Positions 37,435 through 49,325 of a DNA stretch of 64,000 nt are shown here, one piece after another (within the stretch, counting starts at the first letter, position 1; each line of letters opens with the position of its first letter). The notes under the pieces are model-generated. The model had not been told where the DNA came from. It did no database searches and saw nothing but the letters and a program-made list of their open reading frames with translations. This DNA is from Anopheles merus (taxonomy: Eukaryota; Arthropoda; Insecta; Diptera; Culicidae): the NCBI RefSeq assembly GCF_017562075.2, contig NC_054083.1, positions 26,356,058 to 26,420,057 of the forward strand, read 5' to 3'. Made by a program: the position numbers and the translations under genes.

Positions 37435-39431
37435 TACCACCCGGGAGCACGTTTTTCGCCGAGCGTCATTTGACAAATGTATTGACTCTTCGCTCCATTT
37501 TGGGTTGCCCTGCGGGTTGTCCTGCGTGATGGAGAGATGGAGGTAGATGGAGGAGGTAGCTGTCGGAAAGGGGAGTTTTGAAGAATAAGAAACAAAAATA
37601 AACAGAAAATACACACGCCGCTGGTCGTAAAAGTCAGACCGCAATATTGGAAAACTATTATACGCGAAGACGCCAACAACGGTTGGGAGGTTTGGGAGAG
37701 TTGGAGCGCGCCCAGTTGTGGACTGAAATTTTCCCCGTGTGCTGATTCTGTACTTTTATTTCACCTTGTTTGTTTGCCAACGAGCGACGCTGGAGGGACA
37801 CACACACACACACACGCACCCTTTTTTCCCGGCACAATGATCGACAGCCTGAATTGATAATGGAAAGCGCCTGGAGGAATGTAATAAAAGTGCGCTTTAT
37901 TTGCTCATCAAATTCATGCCCGAAGCGGGACAGCGTTGAGCCCGAACAAGCAAGAGTCGATTGCTGAAAACGTTTTTCACATGATTTGAGCGAGAGTTTC
38001 GAGAGTCAAATTCGCTGATGAATGTGGCCGTTGCAAGTGATAGAGTTGTCATTTAGTCATGAGAGAAAAAAAAAACAGAAAAATACAATCAAAACTCCTA
38101 CCGAAGAGCATCAAGAGTAATAGTAAAAAGGCTCGAGTTTCCCCATTTTGTTGCATGGAGATAAATAATGAACATGTTTCTTCAGCACGATCACCATCGC
38201 CACGAACCATGTCGTTAACCGTTATCTGTGTGTGTGTTTGAATGTGACGCTTTTCCTTGTCTCATCTCCACTTCTCAGTTGATTCCCGTTTCCAATGTCT
38301 CTCAGGCACAAGAAGTTGCCAATCGAACTCCAAACCAGAGGAGGAATTTTTACACCCAAAAGAAAAACAAAATCGAGAAACAGTAAACTCTTGCTTTGAT
38401 ATACGATCGCGCACGGGTGGTGTGCACATAAAACACGATCCTACCGGGCAACGGGATATTACTGTTTCAATTTTTCTCCCTTTCGCTCTGCTGCCAGCAG
38501 TGAGAATTGGGAAAATCATCGTTTACAGGGGGAAAATCCGTTTACAGCGGAGCGTAGGGGGCCCCAGCCGAATGGTGTAAATCGTTGCTCGTAGAGCACA
38601 GGCGGCCTTTCCGATACGTTTGTCTATTCTTTAAGTACTCTCTGTATGTAAAAAGCAGGAAGAAAAATCTCAGTTTCACACATCCTACGAGAAGCGTAAG
38701 AGTTTCGTCAATGTCGCTAAACATCTTTGGATGTGTTGATTGGAAAGAAAAGGGAGAACTTTTTGGCTCAAAGCGGTTCCTGTATGATTAACGGCAATGA
38801 TGGGAAAACAGGGAAGAGACAGACAGAAAACAGAAACCAAACAACAAACCATCACTCTCCCAGGGGTTCTTCGTCCCACCTTTGTATCCCTGCATGCCCG
38901 GCTGGCTGGTTGGCTGGCTGGCTGGGTCGTAAAACCATTAAGAGGATTGTTGAACAACCATTTCCGGTTTGACAATGATTCGATTAGCCCCCGGGTAGCA
39001 AATTTATAGGATTTAAAGAAGGCGAACACCGAGAGAAAAAAGAAAGGAGTGATGTCGGTTTCTAGGTCAACGGATGATTTATGTTGTTTTTCGCCTCCCT
39101 CCTGAGGGATACAACGCCTTCCCACCACTAGCGCACGCCGTTTGAAGGATGCGTTTCACACCGAACGCACGGTAAAGCGATGCCTTTGATCAGGGACTTT
39201 GGTCTGTGGTAATAAAATTGCTGGAAGGAGCTTAAATGCCGTTTGAAGGTTATTTACGGCGATTATTCGTGTACGATTTAAAGTCAATGTTGAAATTGCT
39301 TGAATGGTTTATAAAACAGATCAATGTTTATTTATTATGCTAATTTGAGTTACTGTTTATGCTAATTTCTGAAAGAAAATGTTCATTACCGGATTTCAAA
39401 AGCTGTCATAGGTTCATATTGAATGATCACA
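37435..39431. other. Non-coding region, no gene recognised
   Basis: Flanking host DNA after the retrotransposon. It holds a GGCT-type repeat at about 38898-38924 and short CA runs. No credible exon was seen. Confidence 0.55.
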
Positions 39432-39443
39432 GATAACATGTAT
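39432..39443 (+). repeat. Left target-site duplication of SINE
   Basis: GATAACATGTAT, repeated as GATAACTTGTAT at 39641-39652 (11 of 12 identical), brackets the SINE. Confidence 0.75.
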
Positions 39444-39640
39444 GTATTACCAGTCTCGTGATGCAGTCGTCAACTCGAACGACCAGGCAATATGCCTATC
39501 ATGGGTTCAAGCCCCTAAATGGACCGTGCCCCCATTCGTAGGACTGACTATCCTGCTATTATAATCAATAAGTCACTGAAATCCAACCCCATTGTGGTAC
39601 AGGCAGAACAACGGATGTTGTGCCAAATGTAGAAGAAGAC
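39444..39640 (+). mobile_element. tRNA-derived SINE with target-site duplication
   Basis: About 197 bp. A tRNA-like head carries a box A-like TGATGCAGTCGTC near 39459 and a box B GGTTCAAGCCC at 39504-39514. The tail ends GTTGTGCCAAATGTAGAAGAAGAC. It is bracketed by a 12-bp direct repeat with one mismatch, the mark of LINE-mediated insertion. The GTTGT..CCAA..GAAGAAGA end resembles the SINEX class in Anopheles, a naming I recall rather than verify. It is not a functional tRNA gene: I see no foldable acceptor stem. Confidence 0.75.
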
Positions 39641-39652
39641 GATAACTTGTAT

Positions 39653-40630
39653 AACAAATCCATTGCGAAATGATGATCGCGTACAGTTTCAATTTACAAG
39701 TAATTATTTATATTAGTGTTTTTATGCAGCGGCAACCACCTCGCGGCCAGCCTTCTGACCTATTTTGACCTATTATCAAACTTTGAGGATTTCTGGACAG
39801 TTCCCTAAACCACTTTTTGAGATTTTTTTACACACGCCATTGGTGGCACTCTTTAGCAATGTTCCTATAAAATCAGACGAAGCATCTGGTCAAAATGGAG
39901 CTGACATTTGAATAATAAGTATTGAATAAGAGATGTGGATTAGTTTCAAATTTACATTACTCCAAAAAAATTGTCTAAATTACGCGAGCATTTATTCGCT
40001 TTGCTTTTAATTTAATTGTTTGAAATTTAGCAGCATTTATTTGCTGACGAGGCAAACTCGTCAATTAATGTGTTTATCAATTTTTCTTCACAAACTTGTT
40101 CATTTGCTGTTGATTTTTTGCAAAAACGAAAACCTTCAACGAACGAAGGAGTTGTTAACGAACGAAGTTAAGTAATGGCATATATACTCAAACCCAACTT
40201 TCTGCAACAAAGTAAGAGAAGTTGTCAATAACAATATAGCATCAAAGAAAATGTACAAAGTTCTTAGCAGATTCCAAAACGAAACGCACAACTTTCCGCA
40301 TCCGTGATGAGTATCCAAAACGCAACGGGAAAACATGTCACAACATGACAAATGTTATCAAACAAATCCCAACGATTCTCATTTTCCGTGCTGAGAGAAT
40401 CACCATTTCCTCGCCCGCCTTTTCTTTTCGTGTTGCCATCCACCGCTCCTAAGTGTTGCCATCCAACCAAGGAACACATAACTGACGAGAAGGTATGCGA
40501 GCATAATTAATTGGATTTCAGTTTTATTGATGATGGCAGCATTTCCTTATCAGCTTTGTACCGCATCCATCCTTCTCGCTCTCGCTCGTTTGACGACGTA
40601 CATGCACACGACGTGTCACGTGCTGTATGC

Positions 40631-40675
<45 letters not shown>

Positions 40676-43600
40676 TATGCGCATAAAACGTTATCCTGCC
40701 TCGTATGAAAAGCGTTTCCATTCATTCCGAAGCGTTGCTTTGGGCTGGAGCGCAGCAGCTGCTAGCTGACCGCCTATCCGCCAGGCCCATTCTGCTGCGA
40801 CACGATTACGGTCATCGGATTTCAATCGACCCAGAATATCGACCACACAAAGAACACGCTGCCGTTTATGGGAAAGCTGGTCAGTGGGTGTGGGGGTCGC
40901 ATTTTTTTTTTGCTTTACTCTCTGCTTCTGAACAGAAAAAAAACAACCTCCCAGTGGAGGCAGCCCATCTTACCGATGGCGACGGTGGTGGTGATGACTG
41001 TCATAAATAATTTTACGGGATTAGTCCGGAGCATTATGCCGATTGAATCAATTATTGTTTGCTGCGCAGATCATCGCACTAAAATATGAAGCAACAACAG
41101 GGCAGGGAAACAACGACCAGCGACAGATAGCTTCACACATTCAAAACAAGCCGAACCGAACCAGAACGTAAAACTTCTCCATTAGGCGTTGGAAAGAATG
41201 GAGCAGAAGCGTGCAATAAAAACAGTGAAGCTGAGGAAGCAGAAGAAGAGCCATGTAATGGTGAACGAATAGTGATAGTGATTTAGGAGTTGAAGACAAG
41301 GGCGGGGGATGTTGAAGGACGAATCAAGGCCCGAGGATAAAGCTTAAGATATAAACACGCTGGGATGACGATACATGCAATATTAGCGTCCGGCCGGTGT
41401 AGGCCGATAGTAATCAATTATTAATCAAGACGGAGAGGTCAAGCGTCTTTGGAAGACCTTTCGCTCGAATGAAGACATATTTTTAGACGGTAGCATGCTT
41501 GCGTTATTTTTAGTTATATGTTTATCGTGAATTTTGAGATTATGCTTCAAATTAATGCTGGCTTCCTTTTTGTTTTTTTGCACCCTTGTTTTCGAAACAT
41601 TCCTCTTGCTTTGTGGGTTGCTTTTAGCAGAACCCTAAAATACAATACCAGTTCCCTTTGCGATGCTTTGACAAGAAAACCACCTCTCTGCATGTTAAAA
41701 CACTTTTTAAAAAGAAACGAAGCAGCATAGAAAAATGGCAACCATGGGAGACTGTGAAAAATAATGTTTACCACTTCGCTTCGGCAAGCAGGTGAATCAC
41801 ACACACACACGTACAACAGGACACTTTATAATACGTCTCCCTCTCAGCCACTTTCTTTCCCCCAATAGTACGACATGTTGAAGGTGGAAATGAAAACATG
41901 TAAACAGCATTTTTCCTTTCCAGCAGCACACGTGTGCTGCCTGTGTGCCTGCCCCAGCCCAATTCCACCCAAGACGATTGCTGTACCAGAAAGGCATGAA
42001 AAATGAACGTTTAGAACGGTGTGTTTGGCACAAAAACGGGGCTAAAAAAAGACAGCCTCACTAACTTCGTTGCATGGTAAAAGTGTCTCATTATCGCTCC
42101 CGTTTTTTTTCTCTCTCGTTCTCTCTCTCTCGCTTTGAACGGTTGACAGTTGCTTATGTTGCAGAAGAAAGGACGGTGTGAGTGCGTGTGTGTCCGTCGG
42201 AAGTACTTTCGCATGCAAATGGCGTTGTTGTACCGGTTTTCCTCTGCGCCGGTGTGTTTGCGGCGTGGGGCTAAAGGCTAAAGAAATATAGCGACAATTT
42301 GTTAGGACTTTTTTTGTCGGTTGTTGTTATTGGCAAAACCCTGTAGTGTAAAAGGTAGCAGTGGCCAATGGGAATAGCGAACTAAACCGCAAGCTGCTGG
42401 GACGGACGACACAGGGACCATTTTTTAATCGGCTTTGTGCAGTGGAAAAGTGGCTCTGGGTTGCTGGTTAGCAGGTTAGTTAGTTTCATAATAAGTCATT
42501 TCGCTGTGGGAGCTTGCTACTTGTTAGGTTGCGTTGCTCAGGCAGCTTTATCTTTTCTTTTCAATGAAAATTCCCCGTCATGTAAAAATTAATTTCACAA
42601 CATAATCAACGCGGCTCGGCTTGGCTTAATACACCCGTGGCCAACTAAACCGGGTCAGAATCTCGCCTGACAGTTAATATATCGTTGGGTTCGCTCTCTT
42701 TTTTTTCTGGTTGGCCCCAAATGCCGTACTTCCTCCCTTTCCTACACCAGTGCGTCGCAGATTGCAATTTCCCATTAAAACATTTTTATCACCTTAGCGA
42801 AACTAAATTACGCGATTTTGCGCCATTCCACGGTCGGTCGGTCGGCCGTTCGGTGATCGATGCTAGTGGAGAAAGTTTCATACCTTGCTTCCTTTACCTG
42901 TGCCGCTCTTGCGAGATACACCTCTGTGTATGTGTGTTTGTGTGCGTTTTTTTTATTGCTGGTGGAATTTATGATTTTCAAACCACAAGCACTCGCTCGC
43001 TTGCTATCCTTAGCTCAGCTAAACCCAACTTCGCGGTTGCCACTTCCGACTGTGCGCGGCACGGTTCGGGAATGTGCATTTCTGATCGTTTAGGATCGCT
43101 GTTTTTTCCTCGTCCCTTACTCGCAGCACTTGAAGTGGAATCGTCTGAAGATGCAATAAAGCAACCAATTCCGGGCTGGTTCACCTGACCCGACCCGACC
43201 CCGTCTGTCTGCCTGCTGCCGAGTTGGGAGCCACAATTACTACGCGTCGGCTACCGGCTAATGCCCGCCTGCCAGCTCCTGGCTCCTTCCTGCGTGGAAA
43301 GAAATATGAAGCAAATAGGAAGGTTTGCCAAATCTTCTTAAATAATGTACGGATTGCAAGATTGCTTGTGTGTTCGCTCTGCCTTCGTTCTGGTTTTGCT
43401 TTTCGTTGATTTGCTCTCCCCGAGCCGTACCGTCTGCCGACCTCTGGGTAGTGAAGAGCTTTTACTTTGTACACGTCTTGTTTGCCACGGCACATAACCT
43501 CAATTGGGTATCGGAGGAGGCGAAAAAAAAAACAACGCTCTTTTAAAGCAACGATAGAACTGAACGGCAGGGAGGAGGAAAATCTTATCCTTCACTACCG

Positions 43601-44173
43601 GTACCCAATTGCACCGCGCTCTTCTCTTAACCTCGTCGCTTCTCCAGTGCCGCGCGGGAAGAAATAAGATTACGACCGTGCCCTTTGCTGATCTGGTGCA
43701 ATATTTTCTATTGGTTTATTTCGCCAAACGGAAACTGTGGCACACAACAGTGAGGCAGAGGAAAGTAAAAAAAAAATAGAAAAAAGTGGTCGTACACCAT
43801 CATCAGCCCCGCGCAACCGTCACCGTTGCAGCGAGCGAGTGCAGAAGGAAATAACAAAGTTTTATATTTTGAACCTTTTTATTTTTGCTCCCGCTCGATG
43901 AAATGTCGCTACACGGTGGAAATAAAATCGCTTGCCAGGAGTAGCGATATGAATCGGGTTCTCGTTACAACGAGTGAAGCGAAAGGTTGACGGGCAATGA
44001 TTGGATAACGCATTTTCTGCATTGTGGTAGTCGTTTGCTGTGGCAAATTGTACACCAGTTTTGCTGAGGGTTCGTTATCACGTTACAAAAGTAATCATTT
44101 AATGAGATAAGAATTGATTAAATGATACAAACCTGGTTGTTTTTTCATTGTATTCGCATGGCTTGGTATAAAG
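39653..44173. other. Non-coding region, no gene recognised
   Basis: AT-rich at 39650-40250, then mixed. A GT tract lies at 40634-40672 and a CT-rich stretch at 42110-42135. No exon is supported. Confidence 0.55.
40634..40672. repeat. (GT)n microsatellite
   Basis: About 39 bp of GT dinucleotide. Confidence 0.9.
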
Positions 44174-44193
44174 TACGCCAAAAGGTATGCAAT
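44174..44193 (+). promoter_or_regulatory. Su(Hw)-like motif copy 3
   Basis: TACGCCAAAAGGTATGCAAT, the closest match to the Su(Hw) consensus on its reverse complement (ATTGCATACC then a T-rich run and GGCG). It is the left member of a pair with the copy at 44409. Confidence 0.5.
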
Positions 44194-44408
44194 TGAATGC
44201 ACAGCGCAGCAAACAGTTTAATAAAGAGACAGTTTGTACACTTACAGGTGATTTGATTTTAAGTTATTTTTATGAACAAGATATATTCCTGTCTCACTTT
44301 TTAAACGGCACGAAGACATCCTTTTTGAATTGAAACAATTAGTTAAATAATGGGATTTTAAGGAACCAGACATGTTTCAAAGATCAATTTAAATCATCAA
44401 TTGCTTTG

Positions 44409-44428
44409 TGCGCCTAAATGTATGCTAT
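44409..44428 (+). promoter_or_regulatory. Su(Hw)-like motif copy 4
   Basis: TGCGCCTAAATGTATGCTAT, 235 bp downstream of copy 3, in the same orientation and in AT-rich DNA. Confidence 0.45.
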
Positions 44429-45559
44429 TTTGTATATAATATTACTTTTTGGTTCTTAATTTTGAATTTTAGCGTAAAATCGTTCCAAATTAAGCGGCAT
44501 CAATTATAAATGATGACGAAATGTCACTTGACAGCTTAAATCAGGCCCTTACCCTTATCGGTCTAGTTACGAGCCTTAAATTATGAAATCTCTATAATTA
44601 TTATGTTTTTCCTCCTTTTTTATTATTACCATTTTTTGTGTTAAATTTTATTTTTTTGCAAACGTGTTTATAATATATTTCAAAATAAAATGTTTGAATA
44701 CATCCTTCCAACTAATAGCATACGAACATCATTGTTTGCCTTCAGAAATTACCATATCGCATCAATTTATTGACTCTAATACCCTCTTTCATTGAGCTCA
44801 ATCTCCCGATCCAATACATCAACATGACAACGACCAAATTTGTTACCAATAATCCTCTCCATTGAACATGATACTGTACCCTTGTACCGACTCTAGCAAG
44901 CATTCATTCACAGCTTCCCTCGTGTTTTGTTTCTCCCACCCAAAACTCTCGTCGAATTATTTGCACCTGAGGCTGCCGGGTGGTAATCATTCCGACACGG
45001 CGACAACAGAGTTAATTTTGACCCAGTTCCCTGATTCCAGCAGGCCCAGTACACTTTGTATTCCTTTCCCTTCACCCACCCCGAGGGAGCATAATGATGA
45101 GAATGGAAGGGAAGAATATTACCAATTTTTATCTACCAGCGCCAGGTCGAATATCTAAATAAACAAGTGAGCAACACTCGAAGAAGCAGTTCCCTCGCTC
45201 CACTCCGGGCGGTCTATAGCACAGAGAAGTTGGAATTGAATAGAAGCCCAATGCCTGCGGCAAACACCCCGGCCCAGGCAACCGTGACGACGAAGCTGAC
45301 TTTGCTGGCGTGTTGGCCCGCCGTCCTTACAAGTTAAAAAAGAAGGCAGGAATTTGCCCGCCGGTGGCCACCAAAGTTCCTGCAAACTGCGGCAAGTTCA
45401 AACTGGCTGCCAAATGCCATACCTACCCAACTTCCTTTCTGTGTGCGTCCGTGCGCGCGCGTGTGTGTGTGTTTGTGGCTTTCAGTGTGTCCCGTTACAG
45501 ATTCAATTCCACTTTATAACGCAAGCTTAAGAAGCAAACTGCCAGCAGCAGGTAACAGC

Positions 45560-45605
<46 letters not shown>

Positions 45606-46746
45606 GCGCTTAGCAACCGAAGGAGCGAAGGTATTTTTCAGCCCCAGCGGCGTTCGCCTGTTCCGGATTTGGATTCTTTCTTCGGTGAGGGTTTTTTTCT
45701 GTTGTTGCTGTTGTTGTAGTGGCTTTTCCTTACATTCCGTATCTTCTTCCCATCCCTGGGGAGCTTTGCGCTTGCAACATCCTTTCCAGTCTCAGCGGAA
45801 TCGGGACGGGGACCCTTTCTGGAGACATTCTCCGCAGCCTTAAATCCGGTCGCCAATGTTGGGCCCCATTTTTCGGCTGCCAGACATTTCGTGCTCGGGC
45901 TCCAAAAACTGGGCCCTGGACATCAGCAGCAAACAGCAACAACAACAACAACAACAGGAAGTAAGACACATTTCACGCCGGGATTCACCACGGTTCAAGG
46001 ATTCTGCTACTCCCCTTCCCCCCTGTTTGCGAATGTAAAACCGGAAGGAAGTGTACAACGACGCCACAAACGGCAAGCACAATGACCTCGTGCTGAGCTG
46101 TGGGTTTTTTTTTGTTTTTTGTTCGGTTCGTTTCCCGAGGGTCTTTCGGGAAAAGTCAAATTTGGTCGGGTCCCGTCCGTGGATTAGCTCCAGGTGGCAC
46201 ACTCGAGAAATAAATAATCCAATCCCCATGTTTATCAGTGTGAGAGATGGTGCGAGCGCGCGCGCGCCCGTCTTTGCAACTGGCAGAGCCGGTCGGTCCA
46301 TTCGGTAGGATGACAAGTCCTTATGATAATGCCCAGCCCAGCTACAACAACACGCCTTAGGGGCGCAATTACCTTCCCCCATTTCCCTTCGTTGCGTTGG
46401 AGCCACAGCAGCATGAATGAGCAGAACTTTACTGGTGCCGCTTTTTCGGTGCGTCTCGAAGTTCATTCCCAAACCCACGCGCTCCCCTGTGGGAGCAGCG
46501 AAAGGGAGGCTTTCTTTTGGAGTGGATTTAAGGTTTTTCTTTTGCTGCTGCTGCTGTTGTTATTGCGTTATTTTCCCAGTCCAGTCCACAAAGAGAGATA
46601 GCGAGAGACGAAACGGGGCATTCTCGGGTCTTTGACCAGTGACCGGAAGGATCAGTTTCGTGGCTCAAGTTTCTCTCGGGGATTTGTGTGTTCATTTTAA
46701 GTTTTAAGCAACCAGTTTTGGCACGAAATTCAATTTCTTTCAACAG
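44429..46746. other. Non-coding region, no gene recognised
   Basis: AT-rich to about 44850, then GC-richer. It holds a GT tract at 45562-45604, CAA repeats near 45935-45957 and a GC dinucleotide run near 46254-46267. The 212-codon minus-strand frame at 45840-46478 has no recognisable domain and is not accepted. Confidence 0.5.
45562..45604. repeat. (GT)n microsatellite
   Basis: About 43 bp of GT dinucleotide. Confidence 0.9.
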
Positions 46747-46827
46747 ATGAGCCAGCCGGGCGAGATTCTTAAGATCCTCGAGCAGTTCTGCGGTTGGTTC
46801 AATTTCCTAATCGAAAAGACGAAATAA
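46747..46827 (+). CDS. Candidate 26-residue small ORF / terminal exon, function unknown
   Basis: An acceptor-like stretch (TTCAATTTCTTTCAACAG) ends exactly at an ATG that opens a 26-codon frame starting MSQPGEILKILEQF and ending IEKTK. Codons are of the type preferred in insects (AAG, ATC, CTC, GAG, CAG, TTC, TGC). The peptide is amphipathic, with acidic and basic residues flanking a hydrophobic core rich in Leu, Ile, Phe and Trp. The stop TAA lies inside an AATAAA polyadenylation hexamer (46823-46828). It could be a small translated ORF, an alternative terminal exon whose frame continues from upstream, or chance. I recognise no family. Confidence 0.3.
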   Translation: MSQPGEILKILEQFCGWFNFLIEKTK

Positions 46828-48389
46828 AAGCACACACAAACAGAGCAGCTCTAATGAAGCTCTGCTTGTGAGGCGTAGGATTGGCCATTATTTCAAACTT
46901 TACAACAAGTTCATTAAGGGAAAAAAATCTCCCGCTCAAACATTTCTCACCACCTACTCCCCCTCCCTTCCAACGCCCGTGACCACGTGTGCGTATGTAG
47001 GAAGACATTCCCAGCACCGGCGTTTCCTACGAAATCCATTAATTTCACTCAAGCTAAGTGCATGTGTTTGACTTTTGGTTAAGGACAGAGTTTCAGTTTA
47101 CCTCTTTACCTCTCGTAGAGCGTGTACCTTCCCTCCCATTGCCTTCCATTTGCTTACCAAGGACAAAAAAAAGTCCACCAGACGCGCTCTAGGCGATCTC
47201 TCCCTCTCTTTCTAGTCACATTTTCTTGTACCCCACTCCCCACCCTTTGCCAAAAGTTCCAAAAGTGAGCTGATAAAATATTCACAACATATTCTGCGTA
47301 CCGTATGCGCAGTAAGGGTTGCTGCTGCCTCTTTCCACCTTCGCCACCCCCCCCCCCCCCTTCTGAAGCTACGTCCCATTCCACTTCATTTGCTTTGATG
47401 TCCCCGCGCGAACGATGGGGTGAAACGAGAAAAAAGCAACACAAAACTCTCTAGTAGCATTAATTACGCCACCACACACACACACACTCACACACACACA
47501 CACACACACACATGCACGTACGCATTTTAACACGCTCGCAACTACACAGTCACGTGTGTGCTTGTGCGTTGTGTCGTGCGGTGCGAGAGGTGACGAAATC
47601 AGTTTTCCACCGTGCGTGTGTGCCGTCGAGGTAATGCCGTCAGGCACAGGCACCTTTAACCGTACTTTCTGGTGGTATGGGGATAAGGACCCATGCTGTG
47701 GCAAGATGTGTGACAGGTGTGGTGTGATGTGTGTGTGTAAGAAAAAGCAAATATTAACCTGCGTGATTGCACACAAACATTGCCCAATACCAGGTTGGGA
47801 CCGGGACGAACGCACAACGAAAAACAAAGCAAAACAAAAAAAAACCCGGGCCAGAAAAGTAGAAGATTGTAGGGGAAAATGGTATATTCGCACGCAAAAT
47901 CCCTTCCTTTTTTGCTCGGACGGTACATGCTTTTTTGCCGTTTGCTGCACACTGTGTGTTTGTTTCATGCTGGTCGAGAAACGGGCAATTCGCTGCCTTT
48001 TTTATATTTGGTGCTTTTTTTTTTGCTTTTTGTTTTGGTTTCGCGTCCTTGCAAACCGTGTCTGTGTACGTCAGCAAACCATCCATAGGCAGTACTCCGC
48101 AGGGATCCCTTTTTTTGCTCTCTGGGGTGGGAAAGAAGCAAACGTACCTTGTGAGAAGGGTACCCATTGAAACAATGTGCTTTCGAGTAACATAAATACG
48201 ATGAAATTTGCTCGAAATTCGCTGTTTTCCGGTGGGTTGTGCTATTAAAGCTGAAACACGATTTCTATCGTGGCAGTGTGATGGTATCGGTAAGGGATCG
48301 CGATGTGTGTTGAGCTTAAGAAGGTTTTATGTTTGCCTGCTGGATAGCGCAAATGAAGTGCAAAAATCTTTCCTTTCAGAATATGGCAA
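46828..48389. other. Non-coding region, no gene recognised
   Basis: Contains CA repeats at about 47474-47512 and a C run near 47349-47361. The overlapping frames of about 200 codons at 47369-48170 on both strands come from GT/CA-rich composition and lack domains. Confidence 0.5.
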
Positions 48390-48409
48390 AGCGCCGGAAG
48401 GTATGCAAT
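48390..48409 (+). promoter_or_regulatory. Su(Hw)-like motif copy 5
   Basis: AGCGCCGGAAGGTATGCAAT, the left member of a second pair. A perfect 9-bp inverted repeat (ACTTCATGC / GCATGAAGT, 48447-48455 and 48464-48472) lies between this copy and the next. Confidence 0.45.
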
Positions 48410-48577
48410 ATAATATTGTTTGAGAGAAAGTTTGGTTGACCAACTCACTTCATGCTAAATTTGGCATGAAGTTTTGAACATATTGTTTTTTTTACATATA
48501 GAAACATCATTTTAATCATAACTAAATTATTATATTAGTGCCTGAATTAAATTGATCGTCTTCTAAAGATTGTGGTT

Positions 48578-48597
48578 TGCGCCTAAATGTATGAAAT
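48578..48597 (+). promoter_or_regulatory. Su(Hw)-like motif copy 6
   Basis: TGCGCCTAAATGTATGAAAT, 188 bp after copy 5, in the same orientation and in AT-rich DNA. One core C is changed to A, so binding may be weaker. Confidence 0.4.
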
Positions 48598-49244
48598 TGT
48601 TATTTCATGTAAGATTTTTGTTCTGCCGACAACGAACCTTTGTTTCGTTAATTTTCTTACACTGAACATACATTTTCAAACAACGTTTTTTATGGTTTAT
48701 AGTGTCAATTCTGAAGTTAATAAGCTTGAAGCTTTTCATAACTATCTTTATAAATTTGGTGACAGCGAGACAGCATCGTCGAAGGTTGAGCTGTATCTTG
48801 CAGGTAGATAAATGGTACCAATCTTTACAAAGTTGTTTACAGTCCAGCAGTTCGCATCCATCCGAATTTGCCTTAAACAGTTACTTTTTAGCACTTTACT
48901 GCCACATAGGTGGTGCGTCGTGTCTCGATCGGTGCCTCTAAATTACCCTCAGCGGGACCCTTCGTACGGCGATGTATGTTATCCTCGAGGTCAATGACCC
49001 TCAGACGACCCGGTGTGGCTTCGCATCGATATGCTTTCCTGCAGTATTATAAAATACCGATTTTAACCGCTCCGCTATTCACCAGCACAAGCATAAAGTT
49101 GCGCACCGAAATGTGTCTGGCTGTGTGCTGTGGGGTGTGCTGTGAAGCAAAAGTGAGCTCTTTAAAGACGCACACACAAACAGCAACACCCTTTCGGGAC
49201 ACGTGTGAAGAAGATAATATTTTACATTTCTCCGTCGCAAGAAC

Positions 49245-49325
<81 letters not shown>

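Noticed and set aside
39459..39520. Possible tRNA gene
   Set aside because: Promoter boxes are present but no acceptor or anticodon stem fold; explained by the tRNA-derived SINE head.
45840..46478. 212-codon minus-strand frame
   Set aside because: Crosses CAA/GTT triplet repeats and GC runs, has no domain, and competes with several frames on the opposite strand.
47369..48170. Overlapping frames of about 200 codons on both strands
   Set aside because: Mutually overlapping, Cys/Phe-rich products of GT/CA-rich composition; no domain.
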